A DNA stretch of 64,000 bases, from the NCBI GenBank assembly GCA_039588215.1, contig JBDHAD010000039.1, forward strand, positions 15,691 to 79,690, read 5' to 3'. The notes below the pieces were generated by a model that made no database searches, was not told where the DNA came from, and saw only the letters and a list, made by a program, of their open reading frames with translations. Made by a program: the position numbers and the translations under genes. Positions 15,814 to 22,686 of the stretch are shown piece after piece. Positions within the stretch are counted from its first letter, which is position 1. Every line of letters starts with the position of its first letter. The DNA comes from JBDHAC01 sp039588215. GTDB lineage: Bacteria; Gemmatimonadota; Gemmatimonadetes; Palauibacterales; Palauibacteraceae.

Positions 15814-16743
15814 TCAGGGCACGTAGCCGTAAAGGGTGAAGACAAGATTGCCGTTGCTGAATAGACCTGGCGCTGGGTAGGTGAGGTTGACCATACGGAA
15901 ACCTAGAATCGTATCCGGCCCACCGTCCGTGTTGTCCCAGCCAGAGGGCCCCCCGTTTGTGTTCAGGCCAAGCCAGTATGTGCCAGGTGCAAGGTTGATG
16001 GAGAGTCCGCTGATTTCGTAGTCGAAACCGTCGTAGGCACCGAACGGCCCTGTCGCATTCGGCGCCCGATCAGCGACAATGGTTGAGCTGAACACGGGCG
16101 GGTCAGCGTAGGGTAGTCCTGGGAATATCAGAACTTCGGTGCTGACGTATGTGGATGGGTTAAGGTCGTGCTGCTGCCAGGTGATCTTCGTTATCACCGC
16201 ATTCTGAGCGAGTGTGAAGTCCTCGAACAGTTCCTGACCGCTGGCATTGTTCCTGATATTGGACTGCGGCCCCGAGAACGAACCGTTGTCGAAGAAAATC
16301 GTGGTGGGGCTGATGGGCACGCAGGCATCGTCGAACACGTAGCCCGGCATTTCGGGCACCGGCTCTCCGGGTGCAGCGTCCCCGTGTTCAATATGCGCGT
16401 CGAAGGCTGGCGCGCCGATGGTGATCGGGTTGTACGATCCGTCCGTGTTCCGGTGGCAGACTTCGACCTTGGCCTTTCCGCCGCCTCCTCCGGGGCAGTC
16501 ACCATTTGTGCAAGGCGGTGGCTCCGGAGGGCAGCCACCATTTGTGCAAGGCGGTGGCTCCGGAGGGCAGCCACCATTTGTGCAAGGCGGTGGCTCTGGC
16601 GGGCAGCCACCATTTGTGCAGGGGTCTTCATCCGCCGATATGGTGTTTGGCCAGGACTGGTCGTCTACCCCAAGCGTATCGGTCGGAGCTTGCTGACACG
16701 CAACTAAGAACAGCAGCAGAGAAAGCAGCGTAAGCCGTCTCAT
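15814..16743 (-). CDS. Lipoprotein with Cys-Pro-rich tandem repeats
   Basis: This 309-residue protein has a clean lipoprotein signal (LVAC, Cys16). Between residues 41 and 85 it carries tandem 12-residue units of the type CTNGGCPPEPPP. A middle segment with CHRNTDGSYNPITIG and a C-terminal beta-rich domain follow; the latter (about 150-309) has strands around TFLGLN-like and TYWLGLNTNGG. The C-terminal half looks like a secreted carbohydrate-binding-type jelly-roll, which is a guess from strand pattern only. The repeats put two cysteines every 12 residues, suggesting disulfides or metal binding outside the cell. Hairpin and repeat sequences flank the gene on both sides. I do not recognise a named family. 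Confidence 0.7.
   Translation of the reverse strand: MRRLTLLSLLLFLVACQQAPTDTLGVDDQSWPNTISADEDPCTNGGCPPEPPPCTNGGCPPEPPPCTNGGCPPEPPPCTNGDCPGGGGGKAKVEVCHRNTDGSYNPITIGAPAFDAHIEHGDAAPGEPVPEMPGYVFDDACVPISPTTIFFDNGSFSGPQSNIRNNASGQELFEDFTLAQNAVITKITWQQHDLNPSTYVSTEVLIFPGLPYADPPVFSSTIVADRAPNATGPFGAYDGFDYEISGLSINLAPGTYWLGLNTNGGPSGWDNTDGGPDTILGFRMVNLTYPAPGLFSNGNLVFTLYGYVP
16501..16621. repeat. 36-bp tandem repeat inside the lipoprotein gene
   Basis: Three full 36-bp units start at 16501, 16537 and 16573, and a partial unit starts at 16609. The first two are identical and the third has two changes. They encode the CTNGGCPPEPPP units of the minus-strand gene, so the array is a coding minisatellite that can change length by slippage. 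Confidence 0.9.
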
Positions 16744-17013
16744 CTTTGCATCTCATTCTACCGATGCAGGTAGCTGCGCCTGCCACGGCGTCCGCCTCGG
16801 GGGGAAAGGCTGGGCAGACGCGGAGTCGTGGCGTGCCATCGGCAGCAGCACGTCGCGGCTCAGTGTGGAATAGGACGACGATGATGCGGCTGTCTCCCCG
16901 TGCAAGTCGGGAGAAGGTCTACACGGCGTGTGGGGAAACCCTCTGAACGGGCGCATCGGCAGGCTGCGCAGCGGGATCTGGCGGTGCGGGGAGGTCCGAC
17001 TGACGCTGCCTCT
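16744..17013. other. Non-coding stretch upstream of the lipoprotein gene
   Basis: No convincing coding frame, tRNA or promoter pair was found in these 270 bases. Small antisense frames are low-complexity. The stretch presumably holds the promoter of the lipoprotein gene, but I could not pick one. Repeat X copy C begins at its far end. Confidence 0.4.
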
Positions 17014-17048
17014 AGCCGTCTCGTGCGTCCCAGACCCAGCCGGGGAGG
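17014..17048. repeat. Repeat X, copy C (35 bp)
   Basis: This copy is identical to copy B. It lies 60 bases beyond the 3' end of the soluble HEPN-like gene, so each X copy sits in the gap at a gene's 3' end, irrespective of gene direction. Confidence 0.8.
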
Positions 17049-17108
17049 GCGCGGAAGAAACGGAAGTGGGGCCGGGCCCCTGCTGAGGCTTGGCGGTGAG
17101 TAAATCCC

Positions 17109-17834
17109 TCACTCTTCTTTGCTCTCCGCAGCACGCACCTGCGCTGGCTTGAAGTCAACTCTCTGATAGTTCGGGACAACGCCAAGGCGAGAGAAGAACT
17201 CATCTGCAAGTCCAAGCGCGGAGTCCACAGCCCACTGGGCACATCCGGCCCCAAGGCACTTGTCTGGAAAGAAAGGATTGCCGCAGGGTTCGGGAATAAG
17301 CGAGTTCAACCGGAACTTGCCCGCGAGATGTCTTTGCAGTGCCTGCTCGTCATAGGCGGTTGCGGTCCTCGGTTTGAAGTGCAGAAGATGGTTTCGGAGA
17401 TGCACCAGAGTAGCGGCGTCTTGATGAGGGAACTGTCCCTCCGTGAAAGGCTGGCGGCTGCAAGCCACCAACGCCTGCTGGTACTTCTTTAGCATGGGGA
17501 TCCGACGACCCTCGGGGCCTTCGGTTTTATCCCAGAGACGCTTGAGGCGCCTCAAGCCGTCGGACTCAAGCTCACCGACGTATGAGTGGTGTGCGTCCGC
17601 AGCATCCTTGAGGACTTCATTGATCGCAGCCTCCAAGAACGCGGCGGATGATACGACGCCGCTGGTTACATAGGCCCGCTGCTCGATGTCAAAGACGGGT
17701 GTAGACGCTTCAAGTGCCTTCTCCCGGCAAGCGGCTTCACGAGCGAAACGGAGCGCAGCCCAGAGATGATAGCTGGAGTAGTAGACTCTCATAGCGGGCA
17801 TCACGCTTCCGGCCTGAGCCTGGATTTTGGCCAT
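17109..17834 (-). CDS. HEPN-like soluble protein
   Basis: The protein has about 241 residues. The helical N-terminal half has two long helices (near SSYHLWAALRFAREAA and SSAAFLEAAINEVLKDA). A conserved-looking LRNHLLHFKP near residue 150 fits the R(N)x3H motif of HEPN ribonucleases. A C-terminal Cys-containing segment follows. I start it at the ATG at 17834; the longer frame from 18092 would overlap the upstream gene by 190 bases. Its 5' end lies 71 bases after the membrane HEPN-like gene on the same strand, so the two are probably co-transcribed with the repressor. A ribonuclease or toxin-type role is inferred from the motif alone. Confidence 0.6.
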   Translation of the reverse strand: MAKIQAQAGSVMPAMRVYYSSYHLWAALRFAREAACREKALEASTPVFDIEQRAYVTSGVVSSAAFLEAAINEVLKDAADAHHSYVGELESDGLRRLKRLWDKTEGPEGRRIPMLKKYQQALVACSRQPFTEGQFPHQDAATLVHLRNHLLHFKPRTATAYDEQALQRHLAGKFRLNSLIPEPCGNPFFPDKCLGAGCAQWAVDSALGLADEFFSRLGVVPNYQRVDFKPAQVRAAESKEE

Positions 17835-17904
17835 GATTCCAGGGAGATAGGGTTGGCTCGTGTCCTTGCGCACTCCTTGTCGAGTGGCTAGCCGTTGAGA
17901 CGGC

Positions 17905-18603
17905 CTACTGGATCTTGGGCATTCGCTCCCACGCCCGCCCAGCGATTTTTTCGCCAATGCTGCGGGTGAGTTCGATAAACTCGTCGACTGCCTCCTCACC
18001 GATTTCGAGGTCCGGATCATGCGCCGCAGCGTTGCGCAAGTTCCGTAGCCGTCCCAGCGCCTGTGCCCCCCGTTCGCTGAGCAGCTCACCATGTCGCAGA
18101 GCTGTTAGTAGCTTCGGAAACGGTACAGCGCCGTCGGGTGGAATCAGGTCAAGAGTCCGAACTGACGAGATCGCACTTGTCTCCATGCCGATCCACGCCT
18201 CGATGATTGCTGTCCGAGGCGACGTCTCACCGACTGCCCGGTAGTAATCAGCGGCCTCTTGGTCGGCCTGGAGCTTCTTGGCGTCAGTAGCGGGTTTGAT
18301 TTGCTGACGCACGGCCGCCAACTCCTGGCCAAACTCGACCTCAAGACCTTTGTATCGGAGGCGGTTCAAGTTAGGTAGCAAGGCGCGGAGGGGTCGCCGG
18401 AATAGTACGAGAACCGTGACCAGAGCCGCTGGCCACGCTAACGAATCAACGAGTGCGGCGACGAAGTTTAGGATTTCCACCGTTATCCAGAGGCTTGGGA
18501 GAACACCTATATCTTTAGATGCCACGAGTAGGCAGATTTTTACATCTTTTGCACTATAACCTCTTCTTCCGCCGCACGATCCCTCCTTCCACCCGAGGCT
18601 CAC
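17905..18603 (-). CDS. Membrane-anchored HEPN-like protein
   Basis: The protein has up to 232 residues. One transmembrane region lies at about 43-72 (WPAALVTVLVLFRRPLRALL). It is followed by a juxtamembrane LRYKGLEVEFGQEL segment and a helical C-terminal domain with RNLRNAAAHDPDLEIG near 190-205. That string contains a textbook HEPN R-x4-H. Proteins with this membrane plus HEPN layout recur in defence islands. The start is uncertain: the GTG at 18603 lies inside the repressor gene by 50 bases, and GTG codons at 18525 and 18480 are alternatives. It sits between the repressor and the soluble HEPN-like gene, all on the minus strand. Function is inferred, not shown. Confidence 0.6.
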   Translation of the reverse strand: MSLGWKEGSCGGRRGYSAKDVKICLLVASKDIGVLPSLWITVEILNFVAALVDSLAWPAALVTVLVLFRRPLRALLPNLNRLRYKGLEVEFGQELAAVRQQIKPATDAKKLQADQEAADYYRAVGETSPRTAIIEAWIGMETSAISSVRTLDLIPPDGAVPFPKLLTALRHGELLSERGAQALGRLRNLRNAAAHDPDLEIGEEAVDEFIELTRSIGEKIAGRAWERMPKIQ

Positions 18604-19324
18604 GGGGCTCGCTTGCCGTGGCTTCTCGCCATTCTTCCAGCCACTTAGTGAGAGATGACGCGCGCCGTTCGTCTTGATCGTGGTCTGAGTCTCGGAGCTT
18701 CGGGAGTGGCGACCGAGGCCAGGTGGTCAGCGGCTCGCCCTTGTGGAGTACCGGGATCAAAACCTCCAGGGCGGCAATGGCCCTATCTAGGTAGAGGACG
18801 AGGTTCGCAACCGCATTCGATTGCAGAGGCAGGTGAAGACCCCACGCCCTTTGGGGAAGTAGGAGTAGCTGGACGAGATCATCGGCAATAGCAAGCCGTT
18901 GTTCCTCCCACCCTGGCGGATCTTCTTTCCAGAGAACGCGCGCTCCTGGTACCTGGAGCGTGTAGTCAATCCAGAGGTCTCGGAACCGACGTTTTAGCGA
19001 ACGCGGAAGAGCTTCGAGCCACGGATAGCGAGCGCAGAGCGCCAACAGGTCTTGCTCCAGTGGGCGATGCTTCTCCAAGCCCTGCTCTTGTGCCGTCATC
19101 TCGCCTTCGCCAGCGACGAGCCACGCGAGGCGCACCCCCAGCTCATTGGCGGCGGCCTCTAGGAACTCCAGCCCCGGCATCGTGCCACCCTGCAAATAGC
19201 CGTGGACACTGGCGTAGCTTTTCGACCCCGGGACATCCCGCTCCTTCAAAGTGAGGTGCAACTTCCTGATGGTGTAACCCTGCTCGTCAAGCGCCCGCCT
19301 GAGTCTCTCCTGGATCGCACCCAC
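18554..19324 (-). CDS. Phage-type HTH repressor
   Basis: This 256-residue protein has an N-terminal helix-turn-helix of the XRE type (about residues 5-70, with YASVHGYLQGG and FLEAAANELGVRLAWLVAGEG). A long helical C-terminal region without a LexA-type Ser-Lys protease follows. It starts at GTG with AAGGAGAGG six bases upstream. It is transcribed away from the replication and integration genes, from a promoter that overlaps theirs. This is the classic lysogeny/satellite switch layout. Lack of a self-cleavage domain suggests induction by a bound partner, as in SaPI-type repressors, and not by RecA; that is inference. The HEPN pair lies directly downstream. Confidence 0.75.
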   Translation of the reverse strand: MGAIQERLRRALDEQGYTIRKLHLTLKERDVPGSKSYASVHGYLQGGTMPGLEFLEAAANELGVRLAWLVAGEGEMTAQEQGLEKHRPLEQDLLALCARYPWLEALPRSLKRRFRDLWIDYTLQVPGARVLWKEDPPGWEEQRLAIADDLVQLLLLPQRAWGLHLPLQSNAVANLVLYLDRAIAALEVLIPVLHKGEPLTTWPRSPLPKLRDSDHDQDERRASSLTKWLEEWREATASEPREPRVEGGIVRRKKRL

Positions 19325-19359
19325 CTAAACCTCTCCTTATCGGCATATCGGATTGCTAT

Positions 19360-19388
19360 ATAATATGGCGAGATATTGACCCTTGCAA
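19360..19388 (-). promoter_or_regulatory. Promoter of the repressor gene
   Basis: On the minus strand TTGCAA (19383-19388) and TATTAT (19360-19365) are separated by exactly 17 bases, a good sigma-70-type pair. The repressor GTG lies about 36 bases further. ATATCG and CGAGATAT half-sites on either side of the -10 (from 19345 and 19369) could form the operator. Confidence 0.55.
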
Positions 19389-19403
19389 CGATTGCACTAG
19401 GCT
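19376..19403 (+). promoter_or_regulatory. Candidate rightward promoter, overlapping the repressor promoter
   Basis: TTGACC (19376-19381) and a weak TAGGCT (19398-19403) are spaced by 16 bases. They overlap the -35 of the divergent repressor promoter. The start of transcription would fall at or next to the ATG at 19413, giving a leaderless or nearly leaderless message. Confidence 0.35.
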
Positions 19404-19412
19404 AGTCTGACG

Positions 19413-19769
19413 ATGGGCAGACGCGACCCCAGGGGAATCGAAGGCGTGCGCGAAAAGCGGATTACGACCCGATTCACGGAGACCGAGCGAGATCGGGCTG
19501 AGCGTGCCGCGGCGGTGTGCGGGGTGGGCCTTTCCGTGTTCGTTCGCGATGCGATACGGGAGGCCGTCAAACGTGAAGACGCCAAGGCGAAGAGGATCGA
19601 CGCTAACGAACTCGGGTGCGTGCGGGAGATCGTGAACAGGGCTGTGGATGATGTGTTCAGCCAGCTGCTCGGTGACAGGGCAGCTCCCACAGCGGGAGCG
19701 AACACGGAGGACGAGCTGGAGCGGCTGGACGAGGAGGAGATGCGGGAGCCAGACGACGAGGACGAATAG
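19413..19769 (+). CDS. Ribbon-helix-helix DNA-binding protein
   Basis: This 118-residue protein has a basic N-terminus, then an RHH/CopG-like fold (RITTRFTETERDRAERAAAV followed by SVFVRDAIREAVKRE, about residues 17-54), and a strongly acidic tail (EDELERLDEEEM). It is the first gene of the rightward operon, divergent from the phage-type repressor. By position it could be the early regulator that opposes the repressor, or a relaxosome accessory protein of the MobC type; no relaxase gene is present, which argues against the latter. No strong ribosome binding site precedes the ATG. Confidence 0.65.
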   Translation: MGRRDPRGIEGVREKRITTRFTETERDRAERAAAVCGVGLSVFVRDAIREAVKREDAKAKRIDANELGCVREIVNRAVDDVFSQLLGDRAAPTAGANTEDELERLDEEEMREPDDEDE

Positions 19770-19829
19770 AGAGGCCCAGCCACCGGACCGCGGGACCGTC
19801 GGGGCCGAGCCTTCGGATCGCATGGAGCG

Positions 19830-20687
19830 ATGTTGAAGGGTAGCGTCGAAAAGGAACTAGGGCAGCAGCCGTGGGAGCGGGCCTGGGAGGCTGGATTCCT
19901 GCCTGTGCCCCGCTCCGTGCTTCTGCCGACCTTCGTGCTCCACCCGCAGCGTACAGGGGACCTCCGCCAGTTCGGAGCATTCGTCGATCTCCTCGGGCTC
20001 GCCCGGTACGGGGACGGCGACGGGCTTCGTCGTGGCGAGGTCGCGATCGGGACAAGAAAGCTCGCCAAGCGGTGGGGGGTGCATCGCACGACGGTTGGCC
20101 GGTGGATCCGCAACTGGGAGGGACTCGGCGTCGTGACTCGCGAGCAGTCCGAGGACCCGGAAAAGCCGCAGCGGATCCGTGTCAAGTTCTACGAGACATA
20201 CACGACCCTCCGTGCACCGGGGTCTCACCCCCGCGAACTCCCAGAGCGACATGGCTTCAACGAGGGTGCTCCTGAGCGTCGTGCTCCACCCCCCACACCG
20301 GGGTGCACCCCGGCGTGGTACGGGCCGGAAACGACCGAGTGGTGCACCTTTTCGCCGGGTCCCGATTGCGGGCATGCTCCACCCCCCGAGTTCGCCAGCG
20401 GAACCGTGCACCGGGGTCACCGCAATCTGCTGCACCACCCCGGGGCACCTGAAAACCAGCGATCGGACGGGCGCGACGCCGGGTTCGATCCTGATCCGCG
20501 CACCGGGGGATCAACTCGCCGATGCACCGAAGAGAAGAGAGACCATATCACGGGAAGGGTAGATACTGACTTAGATGGGAGTCCTCCTCCGGATCCTGAC
20601 GAGGACTACGCGGCTTTTGAACGTTGGGCGATTCAGGACGTTGAGCGAGAGGAGACGGCCTGCTTCCGAGGAACTGGGACAGGCTGA
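19830..20687 (+). CDS. Winged-HTH replication-initiator-like protein
   Basis: This 285-residue protein has an N-terminal segment typical of phage replisome-organiser proteins (FVLHPQRTGDLRQFGAFVDLL) and a winged helix-turn-helix (AIGTRKLAKRWGVHRTTVGRW, about 72-105). A Pro/Gly/His-rich middle region of low complexity follows, then an acidic C-terminus. The low-complexity middle is where the gene carries repeated GTGCACCGGGGTC-type sequences, as in lambda O where the origin lies inside the initiator gene. It overlaps the next gene at the TGATG of 20685-20689. A role in element replication is inferred from the fold, the repeats and the place between the switch and xis/int. Confidence 0.6.
   Translation: MLKGSVEKELGQQPWERAWEAGFLPVPRSVLLPTFVLHPQRTGDLRQFGAFVDLLGLARYGDGDGLRRGEVAIGTRKLAKRWGVHRTTVGRWIRNWEGLGVVTREQSEDPEKPQRIRVKFYETYTTLRAPGSHPRELPERHGFNEGAPERRAPPPTPGCTPAWYGPETTEWCTFSPGPDCGHAPPPEFASGTVHRGHRNLLHHPGAPENQRSDGRDAGFDPDPRTGGSTRRCTEEKRDHITGRVDTDLDGSPPPDPDEDYAAFERWAIQDVEREETACFRGTGTG
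20212..20513. other. Iteron-like repeat cluster inside the replication gene (candidate origin)
   Basis: GTGCACCGGGGTC occurs exactly at 20212-20224 and 20406-20418. Related forms occur at 20296-20313 (a perfect 16-bp palindrome CCGGGGTGCACCCCGG at 20298-20313), inverted at about 20430-20448, and at 20499-20509. A second 13-base word, TGCTCCACCCCCC, repeats at 20282-20294 and 20375-20387. Clustered direct and inverted repeats within an initiator-like gene suggest a replication origin. High GC and low complexity could also generate some of this. Confidence 0.5.
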
Positions 20688-21040
20688 TGGCTGGGGACGC
20701 TTTCGCCGCCGAGGTCGCCCGAATCCGCGAGGAATCGGAAACGCTCCGGGCCTACGGTGCCGAGCATCGGGCGGCGGCAGTGCAGCGAACCGTGGAAAGG
20801 CTGGAGGCGGCGCACCATGACTTCCTGGCGGAGGAGTTAAGCGCGGTAGAGGCCGCTGCGGAGACTGGCTATCGCGAGGAACACCTACGCGACCTGGCGA
20901 GGCAGGGGCGGCTTGTGGCCTCGAAGCACGAGGGCGAGTGGCGCTTCCGACGGTGCGATCTTCCGCGAAAGGCTGCCGACCGTCCGAATCTCCGGGTGGT
21001 GGACGAGATGGCTGGACGGCTGGCGGAGGCTCGGAGGTGA
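20687..21040 (+). CDS. Excisionase-like HTH protein
   Basis: This 117-residue protein has a helical N-terminus and, from about residue 50, a MerR/excisionase-type DNA-binding module (LSAVEAAAETGYREEHLRDL, then ARQGRLVASKHEGEWRFR). The pattern of helix-turn-helix followed by a short wing is what recombination directionality factors of the Xis/HTH_17 type show. It is translationally coupled to the replication gene by TGATG and lies two genes before the integrase. The likely role is to direct the integrase toward excision. A plain transcription regulator cannot be excluded. Confidence 0.6.
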   Translation: MAGDAFAAEVARIREESETLRAYGAEHRAAAVQRTVERLEAAHHDFLAEELSAVEAAAETGYREEHLRDLARQGRLVASKHEGEWRFRRCDLPRKAADRPNLRVVDEMAGRLAEARR

Positions 21041-21042
21041 GC

Positions 21043-21069
21043 TTGACGGGAACCGTGTCCGCTTATCAT
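21043..21069 (+). promoter_or_regulatory. Promoter before the HTH-integrase pair
   Basis: TTGACG (21043-21048) and TATCAT (21064-21069) are separated by 15 bases. The ATG at 21079 begins about 10 bases after the -10, so the transcript would be leaderless. This would let the integrase be made independently of the upstream operon. Confidence 0.45.
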
Positions 21070-21078
21070 TTGGTAAGC

Positions 21079-21333
21079 ATGAATAGAGAGCAACTCTCGA
21101 ACGCGGTTGCCGAGGCCGTCAGGCGGACCCCGAGCAGCATCCGAAGACTCGCCCGCGAGGTTGGTGTGTCGCACGTCATGCTGCTCCAGGTCCGAGACGG
21201 TGAACGCCCGGCTCCGCCTGCTCTGGCTGAACGGATCGCCACGATCATGGAGGGCTGGGGTGAGGAACTGGCGGATCTCGCCCACGGGATCCGGGAGGCG
21301 CTCGATGCGGAGCCCCCATCCGAGGAGGACTGA
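21079..21333 (+). CDS. Small XRE-type HTH regulator
   Basis: This 84-residue protein is almost entirely one helix-turn-helix domain (SSIRRLAREVGVSHVMLLQV near 21-40) with an acidic tail. I start it at the ATG at 21079; the longer frame from 20938 runs through the xis-like gene. Its stop overlaps the integrase ATG (TGATGG at 21331), so the two are co-translated. It could be a Cro-like repressor of its own promoter and hence of integrase. Confidence 0.65.
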   Translation: MNREQLSNAVAEAVRRTPSSIRRLAREVGVSHVMLLQVRDGERPAPPALAERIATIMEGWGEELADLAHGIREALDAEPPSEED

Positions 21334-22577
21334 TGGCGCGGAAACGATGGAAGTGGGGCGTCGGACCACGAGGAGCCAGGGTGCGGGTGGCGGAGCGAAA
21401 CTGGGGCGGCTCGGTCTATCTGTACGCTTGGAACCCGGAAAGCGGTGGCCCCGACATGCGCTCGCTCGGGTTCCGTGTCCGTGATGCGGACGGGCGGCTA
21501 ATCTCGGAGGCCGTCGTGGAAGCGAAGCGGCAGGCATCGAACCTCTCGAACCTTCTAATCCGCAAGGAGCGTCCGACGCGCATTGTGACCGTCGCGGACC
21601 TGTTCCGCCTGTTCCAGCGGGATGAGGTAGCAGCGTTACACGGGAAACACGGTGACGAGACCGAGCGCGCGTTGGAGGCGTGGAAGCGATTTCTGGGGTC
21701 TCGGACACCCGTTGAGCGAGTAGGGGTGCGCGAGTGGAAGGCGTACAGTCGCGATCGCGCAAGCGGCGAGATGGACGCACGCGGCGGCCGGGTTTCTAAC
21801 CCTGAAAAGCGTCGCCCGGTCGGACCCCGGACAGTTGCGAAGGATCTCAAAGTGCTCAGGCAAGCGTGCATCTTCGGCACGCGCTACCGGACCCGTGACG
21901 GGGGCTTCCTCCTTCGGGTGGACCCAACGCGGGGCCTCCCCCTCCCGTCTGAGAAGAACCCGGCCCGACCCGTAGCCGACGATGCGACCCTGACCGCGCT
22001 CATGGAGAAGGCCGCCAACGTGACAATGCGGCACGGTTCGGACGAGGTGCGGACGCCGCTGCGCGAGTTGCTTATCCTCGCCGCCTATACCGGCCGCCGG
22101 ATCGGGAGCATCCTCGCTCTGCGCTGGTCGGATTGGCGACCCGACGAAGGAACTCACGGTGCGATGCGCTGGCGGGCCGACGCGGACAAACTTGGTCGCG
22201 AATGGTGGACCCCGGTGCATCCCGCTGTCCGCGGGACGCTGGAAGCCTGGCGGGCGGCGAGCCCAGGGCTTGGCGAGACCTGGGTCTTTCCAGCCCCTGA
22301 GAGCCATGGGCCAATCCGCGTGGACGTGGCTCGGCGGTGGCTCCTCCACGCAGAGAAGAAAGCTCGGATTCCGCATCGCCAGGGGTTCGGGTTCCACGCG
22401 TTTCGGCGCATGTGGGCCACGAAGCGAAAGCACTTGAGCCCGACGGACGTAGCGCACGTGGGTGGCTGGAAAGACACCGCCACCCTCCAGCGGGTCTACC
22501 AGCAGCCCGACCCCGACACGATGGAGGACGTCGTACTCGGTGACCGGGAGCTTCGCTTCGGGGGCGGCGGCCGGTGA
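21333..22577 (+). CDS. int: Tyrosine site-specific recombinase (integrase)
   Basis: This 414-residue integrase has a complete catalytic set: Arg in AAYTGRRIGS near 252, HAFRR near 355, the GGW box (HVGGWKD) near 377 and the nucleophile Tyr in LQRVYQQPDP near 388. The N-terminal 150 residues contain an arm-binding-like basic region and a SAM-like core-binding domain. The gene ends 110 bases before the attachment repeat in tRNA-Arg, and a paired GATGCA site lies between. It catalyses integration and, with the xis-like partner, excision. It overlaps the small HTH gene. Everything expected for activity is present. Confidence 0.92.
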   Translation: MARKRWKWGVGPRGARVRVAERNWGGSVYLYAWNPESGGPDMRSLGFRVRDADGRLISEAVVEAKRQASNLSNLLIRKERPTRIVTVADLFRLFQRDEVAALHGKHGDETERALEAWKRFLGSRTPVERVGVREWKAYSRDRASGEMDARGGRVSNPEKRRPVGPRTVAKDLKVLRQACIFGTRYRTRDGGFLLRVDPTRGLPLPSEKNPARPVADDATLTALMEKAANVTMRHGSDEVRTPLRELLILAAYTGRRIGSILALRWSDWRPDEGTHGAMRWRADADKLGREWWTPVHPAVRGTLEAWRAASPGLGETWVFPAPESHGPIRVDVARRWLLHAEKKARIPHRQGFGFHAFRRMWATKRKHLSPTDVAHVGGWKDTATLQRVYQQPDPDTMEDVVLGDRELRFGGGGR

Positions 22578-22595
22578 TTCTTGTGGGCCGATTCG

Positions 22596-22614
22596 GATGC
22601 AAAAACAGATGCAG
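22596..22614 (+). repeat. Paired GATGCA motif, candidate arm site (right)
   Basis: GATGCA at 22596-22601 and GATGCAG at 22608-22614 have the same 12-base period as the pairs at 7382-7400 and 8411-8429. The AACAGATGCAG part is identical to the left-end pair. It lies between the integrase stop and the tRNA. Confidence 0.5.
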
Positions 22615-22686
22615 GCGTCGAAACCGAAGGGATGACGAAGCGGTGAGTGGGCCTGTAAGTGCGTCTGCAATAGCGGTCTACCGAAA

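Noticed and set aside
16501..16621. CRISPR-like array with a 36-bp period
   Set aside because: The units are contiguous with no unique spacers, no cas genes are in the window, and the repeats are in frame in a lipoprotein gene, coding CTNGGCPPEPPP.
16900..16990. Group II intron-like or structured RNA segment upstream of the lipoprotein gene
   Set aside because: A few phrases (GTGCAAGTCGG, GGGGAAACCC) recall intron or rRNA motifs, but no domain V hairpin or conserved ends can be assembled.
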